From: Bacteroidaceae bacterium
GTDB taxonomy: Bacteria; Bacteroidota; Bacteroidia; Bacteroidales; Bacteroidaceae
Direction of reading: 5' to 3'
DNA length: 43,427 nucleotides
Assembly: GCA_024401055.1 (NCBI GenBank)
Contig: JAKSLT010000014.1
Coordinates: 1 to 43,427, forward strand
The notes under the pieces are model-generated. The model did no database searches. It worked only from the letters and a program-made list of their open reading frames with translations, and was not told where the DNA came from. Of the stretch, positions 15,667 through 23,531 are shown piece after piece (position 1 is the first letter of the stretch; the number at the start of each line of letters is the position of its first letter). A program made the position numbers and the translations under genes.

Positions 15667-16296
15667 TTATTTTACGAGTTTCATCTTGAAGATGAGCGGA
15701 GCGTACTGCGGAATGCTGCCGCTGCTGCCGCGCACGCCGTAGGCCAGATGGAAGGGAATCGTCACCTCCCATTCGGCGCCGGGCTTCATCAGCGTGAGGG
15801 CCTCGGTGAAGCCTTTGACGAGATTGGAGGCGGGGCAGGTGAGGGGCTCCTTGTCATAGTTGGAGTCGAAGACGGTGCCGTCCGTCAGGCGGCCTTCATA
15901 GAAGAACGTAACCTCGTCCGTGGCTTTCGGGCTCTGGCCGCTGCCTTCGGTGATGACGCGATAGAGGAGGCCGCTCGCCGTGCGGGTGAGCGCAGTGTCC
16001 TTGGCGCGTGCCGTCATGAAGGAGTCGGCAGCGAGCTGTGGGGCGGGGTAGCCGTTTTTGAAGTCACCCATGTAGCAGCTCCCGTCGGCGGTGTAGAGGA
16101 TATAGCCTTCGGTGCCCTCGGGCAGGCTGTCGGCATTGACGGTGCCGGTGTAGGTGCCCTCCATAGCCGGCGTGAAGGCCGTGGCGGGGACGGTGTAGGG
16201 CATATTGGTGACTTCGTTGAGCTTCTGCCCTTGGCAGGCGAAGAAAAGCGTGCTGCAAACGAGGCAGATAACGGAGAAAATGAGAGGGTTTTTCAT
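15667..16296 (-). CDS. FKBP-type peptidyl-prolyl isomerase lipoprotein
   Basis: The start chosen is the ATG at 16296 (209 residues), because it gives a lipoprotein signal MKNPLIFSVICLVCSTLFFAC with the lipid Cys at residue 21; the longer open frame upstream crosses the promoter. Residues about 105-209 are an FKBP domain: SGLLYRVI.EGSG, DEVTFFYEGRLTDGTVFDSN, VKGFTEALTLMKPGAEWEVTIP and LAYGVRGSSGSIP, the last with a Ser-rich loop where IP.... usually follows. The N-terminal ~80 residues contain GYILYTADGSCYMGDFKNGYP, not recognised. Envelope protein-folding helper. It has its own promoter at 16318-16325 and terminator at 15604-15649. Confidence 0.92.
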   Translation of the reverse strand: MKNPLIFSVICLVCSTLFFACQGQKLNEVTNMPYTVPATAFTPAMEGTYTGTVNADSLPEGTEGYILYTADGSCYMGDFKNGYPAPQLAADSFMTARAKDTALTRTASGLLYRVITEGSGQSPKATDEVTFFYEGRLTDGTVFDSNYDKEPLTCPASNLVKGFTEALTLMKPGAEWEVTIPFHLAYGVRGSSGSIPQYAPLIFKMKLVK

Positions 16297-16317
16297 CGTG
16301 GCGTGATTGATTTTGTG

Positions 16318-16325
16318 CAAAATTA
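16318..16325 (-). promoter_or_regulatory. -7 box TAATTTTG for the FKBP gene
   Basis: The minus strand reads TGTAATTTTGC, 21 bases upstream of the ATG at 16296. It is one half of a divergent promoter pair with 16369-16376. Confidence 0.65.
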
Positions 16326-16368
16326 CAAAAAAAGGTGGAAAAAAAAGAATATTCGCCATTTTTTTTTG

Positions 16369-16376
16369 TAAATTTG
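16369..16376 (+). promoter_or_regulatory. -7 box TAAATTTG for the gene at 16403
   Basis: TGTAAATTTGC, 26 bases upstream of the ATG. The 45 bases between the two divergent boxes are almost pure A/T tracts. Confidence 0.6.
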
Positions 16377-16402
16377 CTTGCCCAAAATATGCGCAAGGCA
16401 AA

Positions 16403-16681
16403 ATGAGAAACGAAACAGACGAACTTTTTGTGTTCCGCCGCTTCCTCATGGACGAGGACGCCGGCCTGCTGCAGCGCGTGCAGGAGGCAGCCGTGGAGAA
16501 ACTGCAGACGCTCTTCCCCGGCCATCGGCTCGTGGTGTATGACGCCCTCACCATCGGCATTGATACCGACTCGCCCATGAGCGAGACGGGCGTGGATACC
16601 TACGAGACAGGCCTCGTGGACGGCGAAGTGCCCGCCATGCGCAACACGCGCGACGGCCACGTCATTACCCTGCGGATATAA
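16403..16681 (+). CDS. small conserved-looking hypothetical protein
   Basis: 92 residues beginning MRNETDELFVFRRFLMDEDAG. No signal peptide or membrane segment. An acidic, mixed alpha/beta sequence with a helix (LLQRVQEAAVEKLQTLF) followed by RLVVYDALTIGID, suggesting a compact soluble fold. Supported as a gene by its own -7 box, its start at a sensible distance and codon usage like the neighbours. An upstream in-frame ATG at 16307 would place the start before the promoter, so it was rejected. Function unknown. Confidence 0.7.
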   Translation: MRNETDELFVFRRFLMDEDAGLLQRVQEAAVEKLQTLFPGHRLVVYDALTIGIDTDSPMSETGVDTYETGLVDGEVPAMRNTRDGHVITLRI

Positions 16682-16767
16682 CGCACCATATTATATATAT
16701 ACGCGCGAGGCACTACCCACCCCGCGTTCGAACGCAAAAAAAAACAAACCAAGCCTCCCATTCCATT

Positions 16768-16800
16768 CCCCTCCCTTGAGGGAGGGGTTAGGGGAGGGTC
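16768..16800. repeat. REP-type palindrome upstream of the HD gene
   Basis: CCCCTCCC-TTGA-GGGAGGGG (16768-16775/16780-16787), then TTAGGGGAGGGTCT, ending seven bases before the ATG at 16807. The gap 16682-16767 holds only an AT-rich run and A tract. Confidence 0.7.
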
Positions 16801-16806
16801 TCCAAT

Positions 16807-17880
16807 ATGCCACTCATCAACGACCCCGTACACGGCTTCACCCCCCTACGCAGCGAACTGCTGAAGCAGGTGGTGGCCCATCCCTTGTTCCAACGCCTGG
16901 AACGCATCCGCCAACTCGGCCTCTCCTCCTTCGTCTATCCCGGAGCGACCCACACGCGCAAGGCCCACTCCCTCGGCGCCTTCACTCTGATGCAGCGCGC
17001 CTTCCGTGTGTTGCGCGAGAAGGGCTATTTCATCTTCGACAGCGAAGAAGAGGCTGCCGAGGCCGCCATGCTGATGCACGACCTCGGCCACGGGCCCTAC
17101 AGCCACGTGCTGGAGAGCGAAATCGTGCGCGGCTACTCTCACGAGGATATTTCCCTCATGATGATGGAGCAGATGAACGCCGACCTCCACGGCGCCCTGA
17201 ACCTCGCCATACAAATCTTCAAGGGCGAATACCCCAAGCCCTACCTCCACGAACTTATCAGCAGCGACGAACTGGATATGGACCGCCTCGACTACCTCTG
17301 CCGCGACGCCTTCTATACCGGCGTGCGAGAGGGCTCCCTCGGTGCCGACCGCCTCATCCAGATGCTGGAACTCACCGAAGACGAGCACCTCACGATGTCC
17401 GCCAAGGCCGCATATCCGATGGAGAACTACCGCGTGGCGCGCCGCCTGATGTATTGGCAAGTGTATCTCCACAAGGCCACCGTGGCGGCCGAGGAGGTGC
17501 TGCGCCGCGCCCTGCGCCGTGCCCGCCAGTTGGCCGAGGGTGGGGCAGAAGTGCCCTGTACGCCCGCCCTGCATTACTTCCTCTATCCCGCCGAACAGAC
17601 GCCCGAGACCTTCCTCGCCCACTACGCCGCACTGGACGACAGCGACATCCTCTGCGCCCTGAAGTCGTGGCAGTACGTAGCCGATGAAGAACTCGCCCAG
17701 TGGGCCCGGATGTTCCTCACCCGCCGCCTCCTGAAAGTGCACGTCGATCCCGAGAACGCCGACGGCTACCTCTTCACCAAAAAGGTGGAGAAAGAAGGCG
17801 AGAGTCACCTCTACGCATTCTATAAACAGCCTCTCCCCGGCGGAGTTAACAATGTTACTCCGCCACCCCTCCCCTGTTAG
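16807..17880 (+). CDS. HD-superfamily phosphohydrolase (dGTPase/YdhJ-like, COG1078 type)
   Basis: 357 residues starting MPLINDPVHGF, as in the family. The metal-binding HD set is visible: His in THTRKAHSLG (about 57), His-Asp in MLMHDLGHGPYSH (about 97-98), the downstream His in YSHEDIS, and Asp in DMDRLDYLCRDAFYTGV (about 161-165). These proteins are related to dNTP triphosphohydrolases of the SAMHD1 group; the exact substrate is unknown. The C-terminus from about residue 342 (KQPLPGGVNNVTPPPLPC) is encoded by a REP element (17830-17880) and replaces the usual end. Confidence 0.9.
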   Translation: MPLINDPVHGFTPLRSELLKQVVAHPLFQRLERIRQLGLSSFVYPGATHTRKAHSLGAFTLMQRAFRVLREKGYFIFDSEEEAAEAAMLMHDLGHGPYSHVLESEIVRGYSHEDISLMMMEQMNADLHGALNLAIQIFKGEYPKPYLHELISSDELDMDRLDYLCRDAFYTGVREGSLGADRLIQMLELTEDEHLTMSAKAAYPMENYRVARRLMYWQVYLHKATVAAEEVLRRALRRARQLAEGGAEVPCTPALHYFLYPAEQTPETFLAHYAALDDSDILCALKSWQYVADEELAQWARMFLTRRLLKVHVDPENADGYLFTKKVEKEGESHLYAFYKQPLPGGVNNVTPPPLPC

Positions 17881-18030
17881 GGAGGGGGAGTATAGCAGAG
17901 GTGAATAAAAGTATCACTAAACACCATATTACTAACCCTTTAATACCAAGACCTCTTTACGCGTCATCCCCCTCCCTAACCGGGGAGGGGTGGCAAAGTG
18001 CCGTAGGCAGCTTTGGCGGGGAGAGGCTTT
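17838..18030. repeat. BIME-like inverted pair of REP elements between the HD and GH20 genes
   Basis: Left copy: GGCGGAGT-T-AAC-AAT-GTT-ACTCCGCC (17839-17864), then CCCCTCCCC..GGGAGGGGG. Right copy, inverse: CCCCCTCCC..GGGGAGGGG (17969-17989), a different AAAG/CTTT stem with a GTAG loop, then GGCGGGGAGAGGCTTT. Its left half lies in the HD coding sequence. Confidence 0.8.
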
Positions 18031-18038
18031 AACCAACT

Positions 18039-20201
18039 ATGTTAAAACAAATTCTCACAACTCTCGCCCTCGCCGCGTGCTTGACGGCGCAGGCTGAAAT
18101 CAATGTAATTCCCCGCCCCGCACAGGTGGTGGAAAAGACAGGAACGTGCCATATCACTGGCCTTGATGCCAAGAACGTGAAGTGGCAGAAGGACAAGAAA
18201 GTAAAGGGCGACGAGGCCTACACCCTCAGCGTTACGCCCAAGGGCATCGTGGCCAAGGCCAGCACCGATGCCGGCCTCTTCTACGCCCGTCAGACGCTCA
18301 TCCAACTGATGGACAAGGACGGCAACGTGCCCTGCGTGGAGATTAAGGACGCTCCCCGCTTCTCCTATCGCGGTCTGCACCTCGATCCTTGCCGCCACTT
18401 CCACAGCGTGGCAGAGGTGAAGAAGCAACTCGACCTTATGGCCCAGTACAAACTCAACCATCTCCACTGGCACCTCACCGAGGATCAGGGCTGGCGCATT
18501 GAGATTAAAAAGTACCCCGAACTCCTTGAGAAAGGCGCCCAGCGCGTGGAGGCCGACGGCTCCATCCATAAGGGCTACTACACCCAGGAAGAAGTGAAGG
18601 ACGTCGTGGCCTATGCTGCTGCCCGCCATATCACTGTGGTGCCCGAACTGGAAATCCCTGGCCACGAACTCGCTGCCATCGCCGCCTTCCCCAACCTCTC
18701 CTGTCGCGGAGAGCAGACTACTCCGCGCATCGTTTGGGGCGTGGAGGATATCGTGATGTGCCCCGGCAAGGAGGATATGTTCCGCTTCTTGCAGGACGTT
18801 ATCGACGAGATGGTGCCCCTATTCCCCGGCACGCTCTTCCACATCGGCGGCGACGAGGCCCCGCGTGGCGAATGGAAGCACTGCCCCAACTGTCAGGCTC
18901 GCATGAAGGCCGAAGGTCTCACGAAGGAGGCCCAGCTTCAGAGTTACGTCATCGGTCGCATTGAAAAGTACCTGCGCGGCAAGGGCAAGACCGTCATCGG
19001 TTGGGACGAAATCCTCGAAGGCGGCAACCTCGATACCACGGCCATCGTGATGAGCTGGCGCGGCGAGGAGGGCGGTATCATCGCCGCCAAGGCCCACCAC
19101 CACGTACTGATGACCCCCGGCAGCCAGGGTCTCTACTTCGACCATTACCAAGGCGACCCGCAGGCCGAGCCCCAGGAGTGCATCGGCGGCTACAGCACGC
19201 TGGAGAAGGTCTATTCCTACGACCCCGTGCCGCAGTCCGTTCGTGAGGCCGGCGCTGCCGACTACGTGCTCGGCGTGCAGGCCAACAACTGGAGCGAATA
19301 CATCCACAACGATGCCGAACTGGAATGGCGCATCTGGCCCCGTGCCCTCGCCCTCGCAGAAATCGCTTGGAGCCCTGTGGAAGGCAAAGACTTCAAGGAC
19401 TTCCAGCGCCGCGTTGACGGCCCCGCCACGCAGAACCTCGTGAAGGCCGGCATCAACTTCCATATTCCTTCCGTGGAGCAGCCCGGCGGTTCGTGCGACA
19501 ATATCGTCTTCACCGACCATCGTGACCTCACCCTCTCCACCACGCGTCCCCTCGCCATTCACTACACCCTTGACGGCACCGACCCCGAACTCGACAGCCC
19601 CCTCTACACGCAGCCCCTCCAGCTGACGAAGACCACCGTCGTGAAGACATGCGCCGAGCTCCCTGGCGGCATCCTCGGCCCCGTCCGCACCATCACCGCC
19701 AAGAAGGTGAAGGGCCTCCAGCCCGCCTCCAAGCCCGCCGTGGCCGACCCCGGCCTCGTGTGCAGCATCCACTATGGCGGCTACCGCACCGTATCCTCCT
19801 TGCAGGACACCCCCGACGAAGTATGCGTCATCGATAGCCTCTACCAGCTCCGCAACCGTGTTCCCGTGCCGGCCAGTGTCCGTAACGTCCGCGACTACGC
19901 CGCCATCGGCGAGGGCTATGTCAATATGCCCGAGAACGGTATCTACGAATTCCGTACGATGAACGCCCAGCTCTGGATTGACGGCAAACTCCTCGTAGAC
20001 AACAGCGCCAGCGCCCTCCAGCGCCACAGCCGTAAGAACGCCGAGGTGGCTCTTGAGAAGGGCCTCCACCAGATAAAGGCCGTTTTCCTCGGCGGCATCT
20101 TCACCGGCTGGCCCACCTACTGGGATGACGCCGCCGTGGGCTACCGTCTCTCCGGCCACAACCGCTGGCACAATATCCGTCCTGCCCAGCTCTTCCATTA
20201 A
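18039..20201 (+). CDS. secreted beta-N-acetylhexosaminidase, GH20
   Basis: 720 residues with a signal peptide (cleavage near TAQA|E, residue 20). Residues about 20-105 form the GH20b N-terminal domain. The catalytic TIM barrel spans about 108-460: YRGLHLDPCRHFHS, HLHWHLTEDQGWRIEIKKYP, PELEIPGHELAA and LFHIGGDEAPR, with the Asp-Glu catalytic pair at about 272-273. Later come WDEILEGG, VMSWRGEEGG and the substrate Trp in ANNWSEYI..WRIWPRALALAEIAW. After this lie a short beta domain (HYTLDGTDPE, chitobiase C-terminal type) and a PA14-like module (about 590-720, GIYEFRTMNAQLWIDGKLLVDN). Releases terminal GlcNAc/GalNAc from host or dietary glycans, probably in the periplasm. Confidence 0.95.
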   Translation: MLKQILTTLALAACLTAQAEINVIPRPAQVVEKTGTCHITGLDAKNVKWQKDKKVKGDEAYTLSVTPKGIVAKASTDAGLFYARQTLIQLMDKDGNVPCVEIKDAPRFSYRGLHLDPCRHFHSVAEVKKQLDLMAQYKLNHLHWHLTEDQGWRIEIKKYPELLEKGAQRVEADGSIHKGYYTQEEVKDVVAYAAARHITVVPELEIPGHELAAIAAFPNLSCRGEQTTPRIVWGVEDIVMCPGKEDMFRFLQDVIDEMVPLFPGTLFHIGGDEAPRGEWKHCPNCQARMKAEGLTKEAQLQSYVIGRIEKYLRGKGKTVIGWDEILEGGNLDTTAIVMSWRGEEGGIIAAKAHHHVLMTPGSQGLYFDHYQGDPQAEPQECIGGYSTLEKVYSYDPVPQSVREAGAADYVLGVQANNWSEYIHNDAELEWRIWPRALALAEIAWSPVEGKDFKDFQRRVDGPATQNLVKAGINFHIPSVEQPGGSCDNIVFTDHRDLTLSTTRPLAIHYTLDGTDPELDSPLYTQPLQLTKTTVVKTCAELPGGILGPVRTITAKKVKGLQPASKPAVADPGLVCSIHYGGYRTVSSLQDTPDEVCVIDSLYQLRNRVPVPASVRNVRDYAAIGEGYVNMPENGIYEFRTMNAQLWIDGKLLVDNSASALQRHSRKNAEVALEKGLHQIKAVFLGGIFTGWPTYWDDAAVGYRLSGHNRWHNIRPAQLFH

Positions 20202-20210
20202 GCGAGCTCC

Positions 20211-20250
20211 CAATTTGCTAATTCCCCAATTTGCTAATTTGCTAATTTCC
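20211..20250. repeat. short tandem repeat CAATTTGCTAATT
   Basis: CAATTTGCTAATTCCC, CAATTTGCTAATT and TTGCTAATTTCC lie directly after the GH20 stop and just before the transposase domain. Two in-frame TTG codons (20215 and 20239) within it are possible starts of the transposase. Confidence 0.6.
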
Positions 20251-21384
20251 TCTCCCTATCGCCCTCATAACCCCGGCCACGATTACTACGAGGCCGGGGC
20301 CTATCTCATCACGCTTGTCGTGACGGAGCGGGAGCGTTGCCTCAGTACGCTCGGCACCGACGCCCGCCAGCCCTCCGTCGCTCTCTCGCCCACGGGCCGC
20401 ATCGTCAGCGAGGAGTGGGAAAAGACGGCGGCAATCCAGCGCGAGAAGGGCCGCAAGATACGCACTCTTGCCCAGGTCTGTATGCCCGGCCATTGGCACG
20501 GCGTGATAGTGGTGGAGGAGCGTATGGATATAGCCCTTGGCACAATCATTAATGCCTTCAAGTCCGTATGTACAAGCCGTTGGCGGCGAGAAGTGACAGC
20601 TTATGTCCAGCCGCCGTGCACGGCGGCGATGATTCGGCGCATGAGCAAGGAGGCCCGCCGCACCTATTACGCCTCCCGCCCCCGCATCGAGCGTCCCCTC
20701 TTCGACGACGACTACGACGACACCATCTGCATTGACTCCGACCATCTCCAGCGTATGCTGACCTATGTGGCCGACAATCCGCGCCGCGCCATCCTCCGCC
20801 AGCTGCACCCGCAATTCATGCAGCGCTGTCTCCACGTGATTATCGGTGGCGAGGACTACGCAGCCTTCGGCAATCTCTTCCTCTTCCGCTGGGCCAACAA
20901 GGTGCAGGTTTTCTGCCACCGCAAGGCGCGTCTCGCCCAGCTCTCCCCCGCCGAACGCCAGCAGCACGGCTACACCTACGACGCCCTGCCCACACTCACT
21001 ACGACCGTCCCCTACGAATCCACCCTCCATTTCCAGCACCAGCGTGAGGCGTGGATATCCCAGATACTGGCAGGTGCCACCGTCCTCGTCACCCCCGGCA
21101 TCTCCAAGGGTGAACTCACGATGAAGAACGACTGCCTCTCCCACGGCTATCCTCTCATCCACTTGCAAGCCGAGCCCATCGGCCCTTATTGGAAGCCCGA
21201 GCAGTCGCGCTTCGAGGCCTGCGCCAATGGCCGCCTCCTCATCCTCGCCCCCTGGCATCTGGACGACAAATCTCCCGTCAACGGCATCCCTGCCACCAGC
21301 GACTACTCCCGTTTTCATAACCTCAACACCCTCGCCGCCCAAATCTGTTCTTTCGACGGCGAGGCCCGCATCGTCGGCCTGTAG
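20215..21384 (+). CDS. REP-associated tyrosine (Y1/RAYT-type) transposase with C-terminal extension
   Basis: The frame is open from 20125, but the only upstream ATG (20125) lies 77 bases inside the GH20 gene; TTG at 20215 or 20239 is the likelier start. The N-terminal ~190 residues match IS200/RAYT HUH nucleases: HNPGHDYYEAGAYLITLVV, GRIVSEEW, MPGHWHGVIVV with the HxH metal pair (His codons 20491 and 20497), LGTIINAFKSV, RPLFDDDYDDTI, and MLTYVADNPRRA with the probable catalytic Tyr (codon 20764). About 195 further residues follow, starting LHVIIGGEDYAAFGN and including ATVLVTPGISKGE, SHGYPLIHLQ, EACANGRLLILAPW and LNTLAAQIC. This resembles a Rossmann-like nucleotide-binding domain of SLOG/DprA character (inference). 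Such enzymes mobilise REP palindromes, which are abundant here. A strong terminator follows. Confidence 0.82.
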   Translation: MLIPQFANLLISSPYRPHNPGHDYYEAGAYLITLVVTERERCLSTLGTDARQPSVALSPTGRIVSEEWEKTAAIQREKGRKIRTLAQVCMPGHWHGVIVVEERMDIALGTIINAFKSVCTSRWRREVTAYVQPPCTAAMIRRMSKEARRTYYASRPRIERPLFDDDYDDTICIDSDHLQRMLTYVADNPRRAILRQLHPQFMQRCLHVIIGGEDYAAFGNLFLFRWANKVQVFCHRKARLAQLSPAERQQHGYTYDALPTLTTTVPYESTLHFQHQREAWISQILAGATVLVTPGISKGELTMKNDCLSHGYPLIHLQAEPIGPYWKPEQSRFEACANGRLLILAPWHLDDKSPVNGIPATSDYSRFHNLNTLAAQICSFDGEARIVGL

Positions 21385-21407
21385 CCGTCAGTCATAATAA
21401 AGCAAAG

Positions 21408-21439
21408 CGCCAGCCCCCATCCTCCGGGGCTGGCGTTTT
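21408..21439 (+). terminator. rho-independent terminator after the transposase
   Basis: CGCCAGCCCC (21408-21417) pairs with GGGGCTGGCG (21426-21435), 10 bp with an 8-base loop, followed by TTTTC. Confidence 0.85.
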
Positions 21440-21505
21440 CTTGTGCGGTTTCTGCGGAGTCTTCCCGTTGCAAGAGCGGCTAAAGACACTTTTTCCTGCA
21501 TTAAC

Positions 21506-21536
21506 TTGGTCGTTTGGCCTTTTTTACGTACTTTTG
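21506..21536 (+). promoter_or_regulatory. promoter upstream of the HTH gene
   Basis: TTG (21506-21508), a 20-base spacer and TACTTTTG (21529-21536). It would give a leader of about 245 bases before the ATG at 21786. The leader (21537-21785) has no convincing gene; it may hold a short upstream peptide or regulatory structure. Confidence 0.6.
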
Positions 21537-21785
21537 CAGCGCAATCCTACCAAGGACTGTAGACATAAAGAAAGCGAATAACCTTATCCGTCAATCGAAA
21601 TCGCCAATTTCAAACAGAAGGAAAGGCATACGCTCATGTTGTGCCATTGCCAAATCCCGTCTATCGGGTTTCGTATATGCGCACAGCGTGGGGATGACCT
21701 ATTGTTTCTGTGAGGCGTTTGGCGATGCCCGATTGGCGCAATTGAGCTTCCCTGCGCTTTTTTGTGTCGTAACGATTAGGGCACG

Positions 21786-22010
21786 ATGCACATAGGAAAG
21801 GAGATTCTTGAGCAAGTCCATGCTTCCGGCATGACGGTCGCCGGTTTTGCCGAGCGGCTGGGCTACACACGTACCAGTGTCTATAAGTTAATGCAGAAGT
21901 CAACGATCGACACGGGTACGTTGGTGCGTGTGTCACGGATTCTTAATTACGATTTCTTTGCCCTCTACAGCAGTATAATTTCAAACGAAGAGAAAAAAGT
22001 ATCCAAATAG
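21786..22010 (+). CDS. small helix-turn-helix DNA-binding protein
   Basis: 74 residues: MHIGKEILEQVHASGMTVAGFAERLGYTRTSVYKLMQKSTIDTG... Residues about 15-58 form an XRE-like helix-turn-helix (GMTVAGFAERLGY, then the recognition helix TRTSVYKLMQK), followed by TLVRVSRILNYDFF, the usual end of such domains in Bacteroidota. The tail NEEKKVSK is charged. It sits in a stretch poorer in GC than its neighbours. A transcriptional regulator of unknown target, possibly of itself or of the lipoprotein gene downstream. Confidence 0.75.
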   Translation: MHIGKEILEQVHASGMTVAGFAERLGYTRTSVYKLMQKSTIDTGTLVRVSRILNYDFFALYSSIISNEEKKVSK

Positions 22011-22066
22011 GATACATGTATTTATATTGGATACATTCCCCGTGCCTTCCATGATTCATTATTGCT

Positions 22067-22074
22067 TAATTTTG
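22067..22074 (+). promoter_or_regulatory. -7 box TAATTTTG for the lipoprotein gene
   Basis: CTTAATTTTGC, 58 bases upstream of the ATG at 22133. No good -33 element. Confidence 0.5.
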
Positions 22075-22132
22075 CAGCAGAAAATAAAAATGTTATAAAC
22101 TTTATGTCAAACAAGCTATTAATTAAAGTAAA

Positions 22133-22726
22133 ATGAAAAAAAGTTATCTCCTCATGGTTGCTATTGCAGCCGCAAGTTTGTCCTCTTGCAACAAAACTGC
22201 TCAAAACGAATCCGGCGTGGACTCTCTTTCAACGGATAGCGTGACATCGGAGGAAGCCGTATCTTCCGATTCTATCAGTGCTGACAAAGAAAGTGTCGAA
22301 GAAGAAACGTCTGCTGAAGGAATTTTCGGGACGGTTAAACTGTCTTGTAAATATGATACTCATTCAGACTGGACTACTTATAGGCACACCGAAATCATTA
22401 CGCTTAATCCGGATGGAACCCTTGAAATAGAAGAAGAAGTAAAGGTGAAGAGTGATACCAGAAGTGAATTTGATGAAAGCAGGACGCAGCATTATAAATA
22501 TTCTGGCGGTTGGGAGACCGACATTGCTCAGCGCGGCAGCCGCTGGGTTCATACGTATAGACTGAGTTTCTCCGACAATTATGGTGACTACACATATTGT
22601 ATAAACGAGAAGTTGACTTATATCTATATGGGCAAAAATTGTTATGCAGATTGCGACAACAATCGAATATCTAATGCTCGTGAATTGGAATTTGTCTCGG
22701 GTAAGGAGAATTTCAAGGAATTTTAA
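22133..22726 (+). CDS. lipoprotein of unknown function
   Basis: 197 residues. Lipobox SLSSC (Cys at residue 19). Residues about 20-62 are a Ser/Asp/Glu-rich linker (SVTSEEAVSSDSISADK). Residues about 65-197 look like a small beta-rich domain with alternating charged and aromatic residues (VKLSCKYDTHSDWTTYRH, GGWETDI, LSFSDNYGDYTYCINEKLTYIYMG). No family recognised. Codon use is more AT-rich than its neighbours, consistent with recent acquisition together with the HTH gene. It has its own promoter and a strong terminator. Confidence 0.8.
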   Translation: MKKSYLLMVAIAAASLSSCNKTAQNESGVDSLSTDSVTSEEAVSSDSISADKESVEEETSAEGIFGTVKLSCKYDTHSDWTTYRHTEIITLNPDGTLEIEEEVKVKSDTRSEFDESRTQHYKYSGGWETDIAQRGSRWVHTYRLSFSDNYGDYTYCINEKLTYIYMGKNCYADCDNNRISNARELEFVSGKENFKEF

Positions 22727-22757
22727 TACGCAGGCCTGTTAAATAATCCGCAAATTT

Positions 22758-22800
22758 TGCGACTGTAGAGGATTTCTTTCTTTTACAGTCGCATTTTTTT
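22758..22800 (+). terminator. rho-independent terminator of the lipoprotein gene
   Basis: TGCGACTGTA (22758-22767) pairs with TACAGTCGCA (22784-22793), 10 bp, followed by a run of Ts. Confidence 0.85.
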
Positions 22801-22963
22801 TATCTCATACGCAGATGTACCCGGCAATGGCTGAAATTCGCCGAAGTTCCATTTTTTGCTGCATCTCCTACATTGCTACACCCTCCGGCGGATATAAAGA
22901 ACAAAGGGTGAAGACGTTAAGGCGAAGAGACGATAAAATTGCAAAAGAAAACACCTAATGTCT

Positions 22964-22994
22964 TTTGCCGTATGAAAAATTTGTCGTAATTTTG
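22964..22994 (+). promoter_or_regulatory. promoter of the DUF6078-like gene
   Basis: TTTG (22964-22967), a 19-base spacer and TAATTTTG (22987-22994), 61 bases before the ATG at 23056. From 22801 to 22960 no other feature is seen. Confidence 0.75.
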
Positions 22995-23055
22995 CAAAGA
23001 GATAAAGATAAGGAGGCCCGTCCTCCGATGTTTAATCCTTAAATTCATTTGTATT

Positions 23056-23487
23056 ATGAAGAAAGTAAATTATGACGAAGTGCCCATGGCGTTCGGGCAG
23101 TGTACGAGCCAAAGCTGTCCGATGCGTGAAAATTGCCTGCGCTCCTTGGCGTGGCAAGCCGTGCCGAAGGACGTGCGCCTCGTGACCATTATCAATCCGG
23201 CCCTCACGCAAGAGGGCGAAAATTGCCCTTTGTATTCCTCTCCCGTCCTCGTGACGTATGCCCGCGGCTTTCTCGGCATGCAGCAGAACATGCTGACGAG
23301 GCATTACACGGCCTTCCGCGAATTTCTCTGCAAGAAGATGGGGCGCAACCACTATTTCGATTGCCGCAAGGGGCTTGTGCTCATCACGCCCGACGAGCAG
23401 ACGCTCATCCGTCAGGCTCTGGCCAAAGTGGGCGCCGACCCCGACCTCGCCTTCGACGCCTACGAGGACGGTTTCCTCTGGAAATAG
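23056..23487 (+). CDS. cysteine-containing cytoplasmic protein, DUF6078-like
   Basis: 143 residues: an N-terminal motif YDEVPMAFGQCTSQSCPMRE followed by NCLRSLAW gives a C-x5-C-x5-C cluster (residues about 16-27), possibly metal-binding. Then come INPALT, NCPLYSS, VTYARGF and a helical half with FREFLCKKMGRNHYFDCRKGLVLITP. This agrees with what I remember of DUF6078, a small family common in Bacteroidales; not checked. No signal peptide. It has a complete promoter of its own. Function unknown. Confidence 0.75.
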   Translation: MKKVNYDEVPMAFGQCTSQSCPMRENCLRSLAWQAVPKDVRLVTIINPALTQEGENCPLYSSPVLVTYARGFLGMQQNMLTRHYTAFREFLCKKMGRNHYFDCRKGLVLITPDEQTLIRQALAKVGADPDLAFDAYEDGFLWK

Positions 23488-23531
23488 TCCGCAAAGCCCT
23501 TGTATTTGTCGCGCCTCCCGATTCCCGCTCA

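Noticed and set aside
16297-16578. N-terminal extension of the FKBP protein
   Set aside because: It would cross the promoter pair and the neighbouring gene; the lipoprotein signal starts at 16296.
21514-21795. 93-codon plus frame before the HTH gene
   Set aside because: It starts upstream of the -7 box and overlaps the HTH start; composition is not protein-like. Treated as leader.
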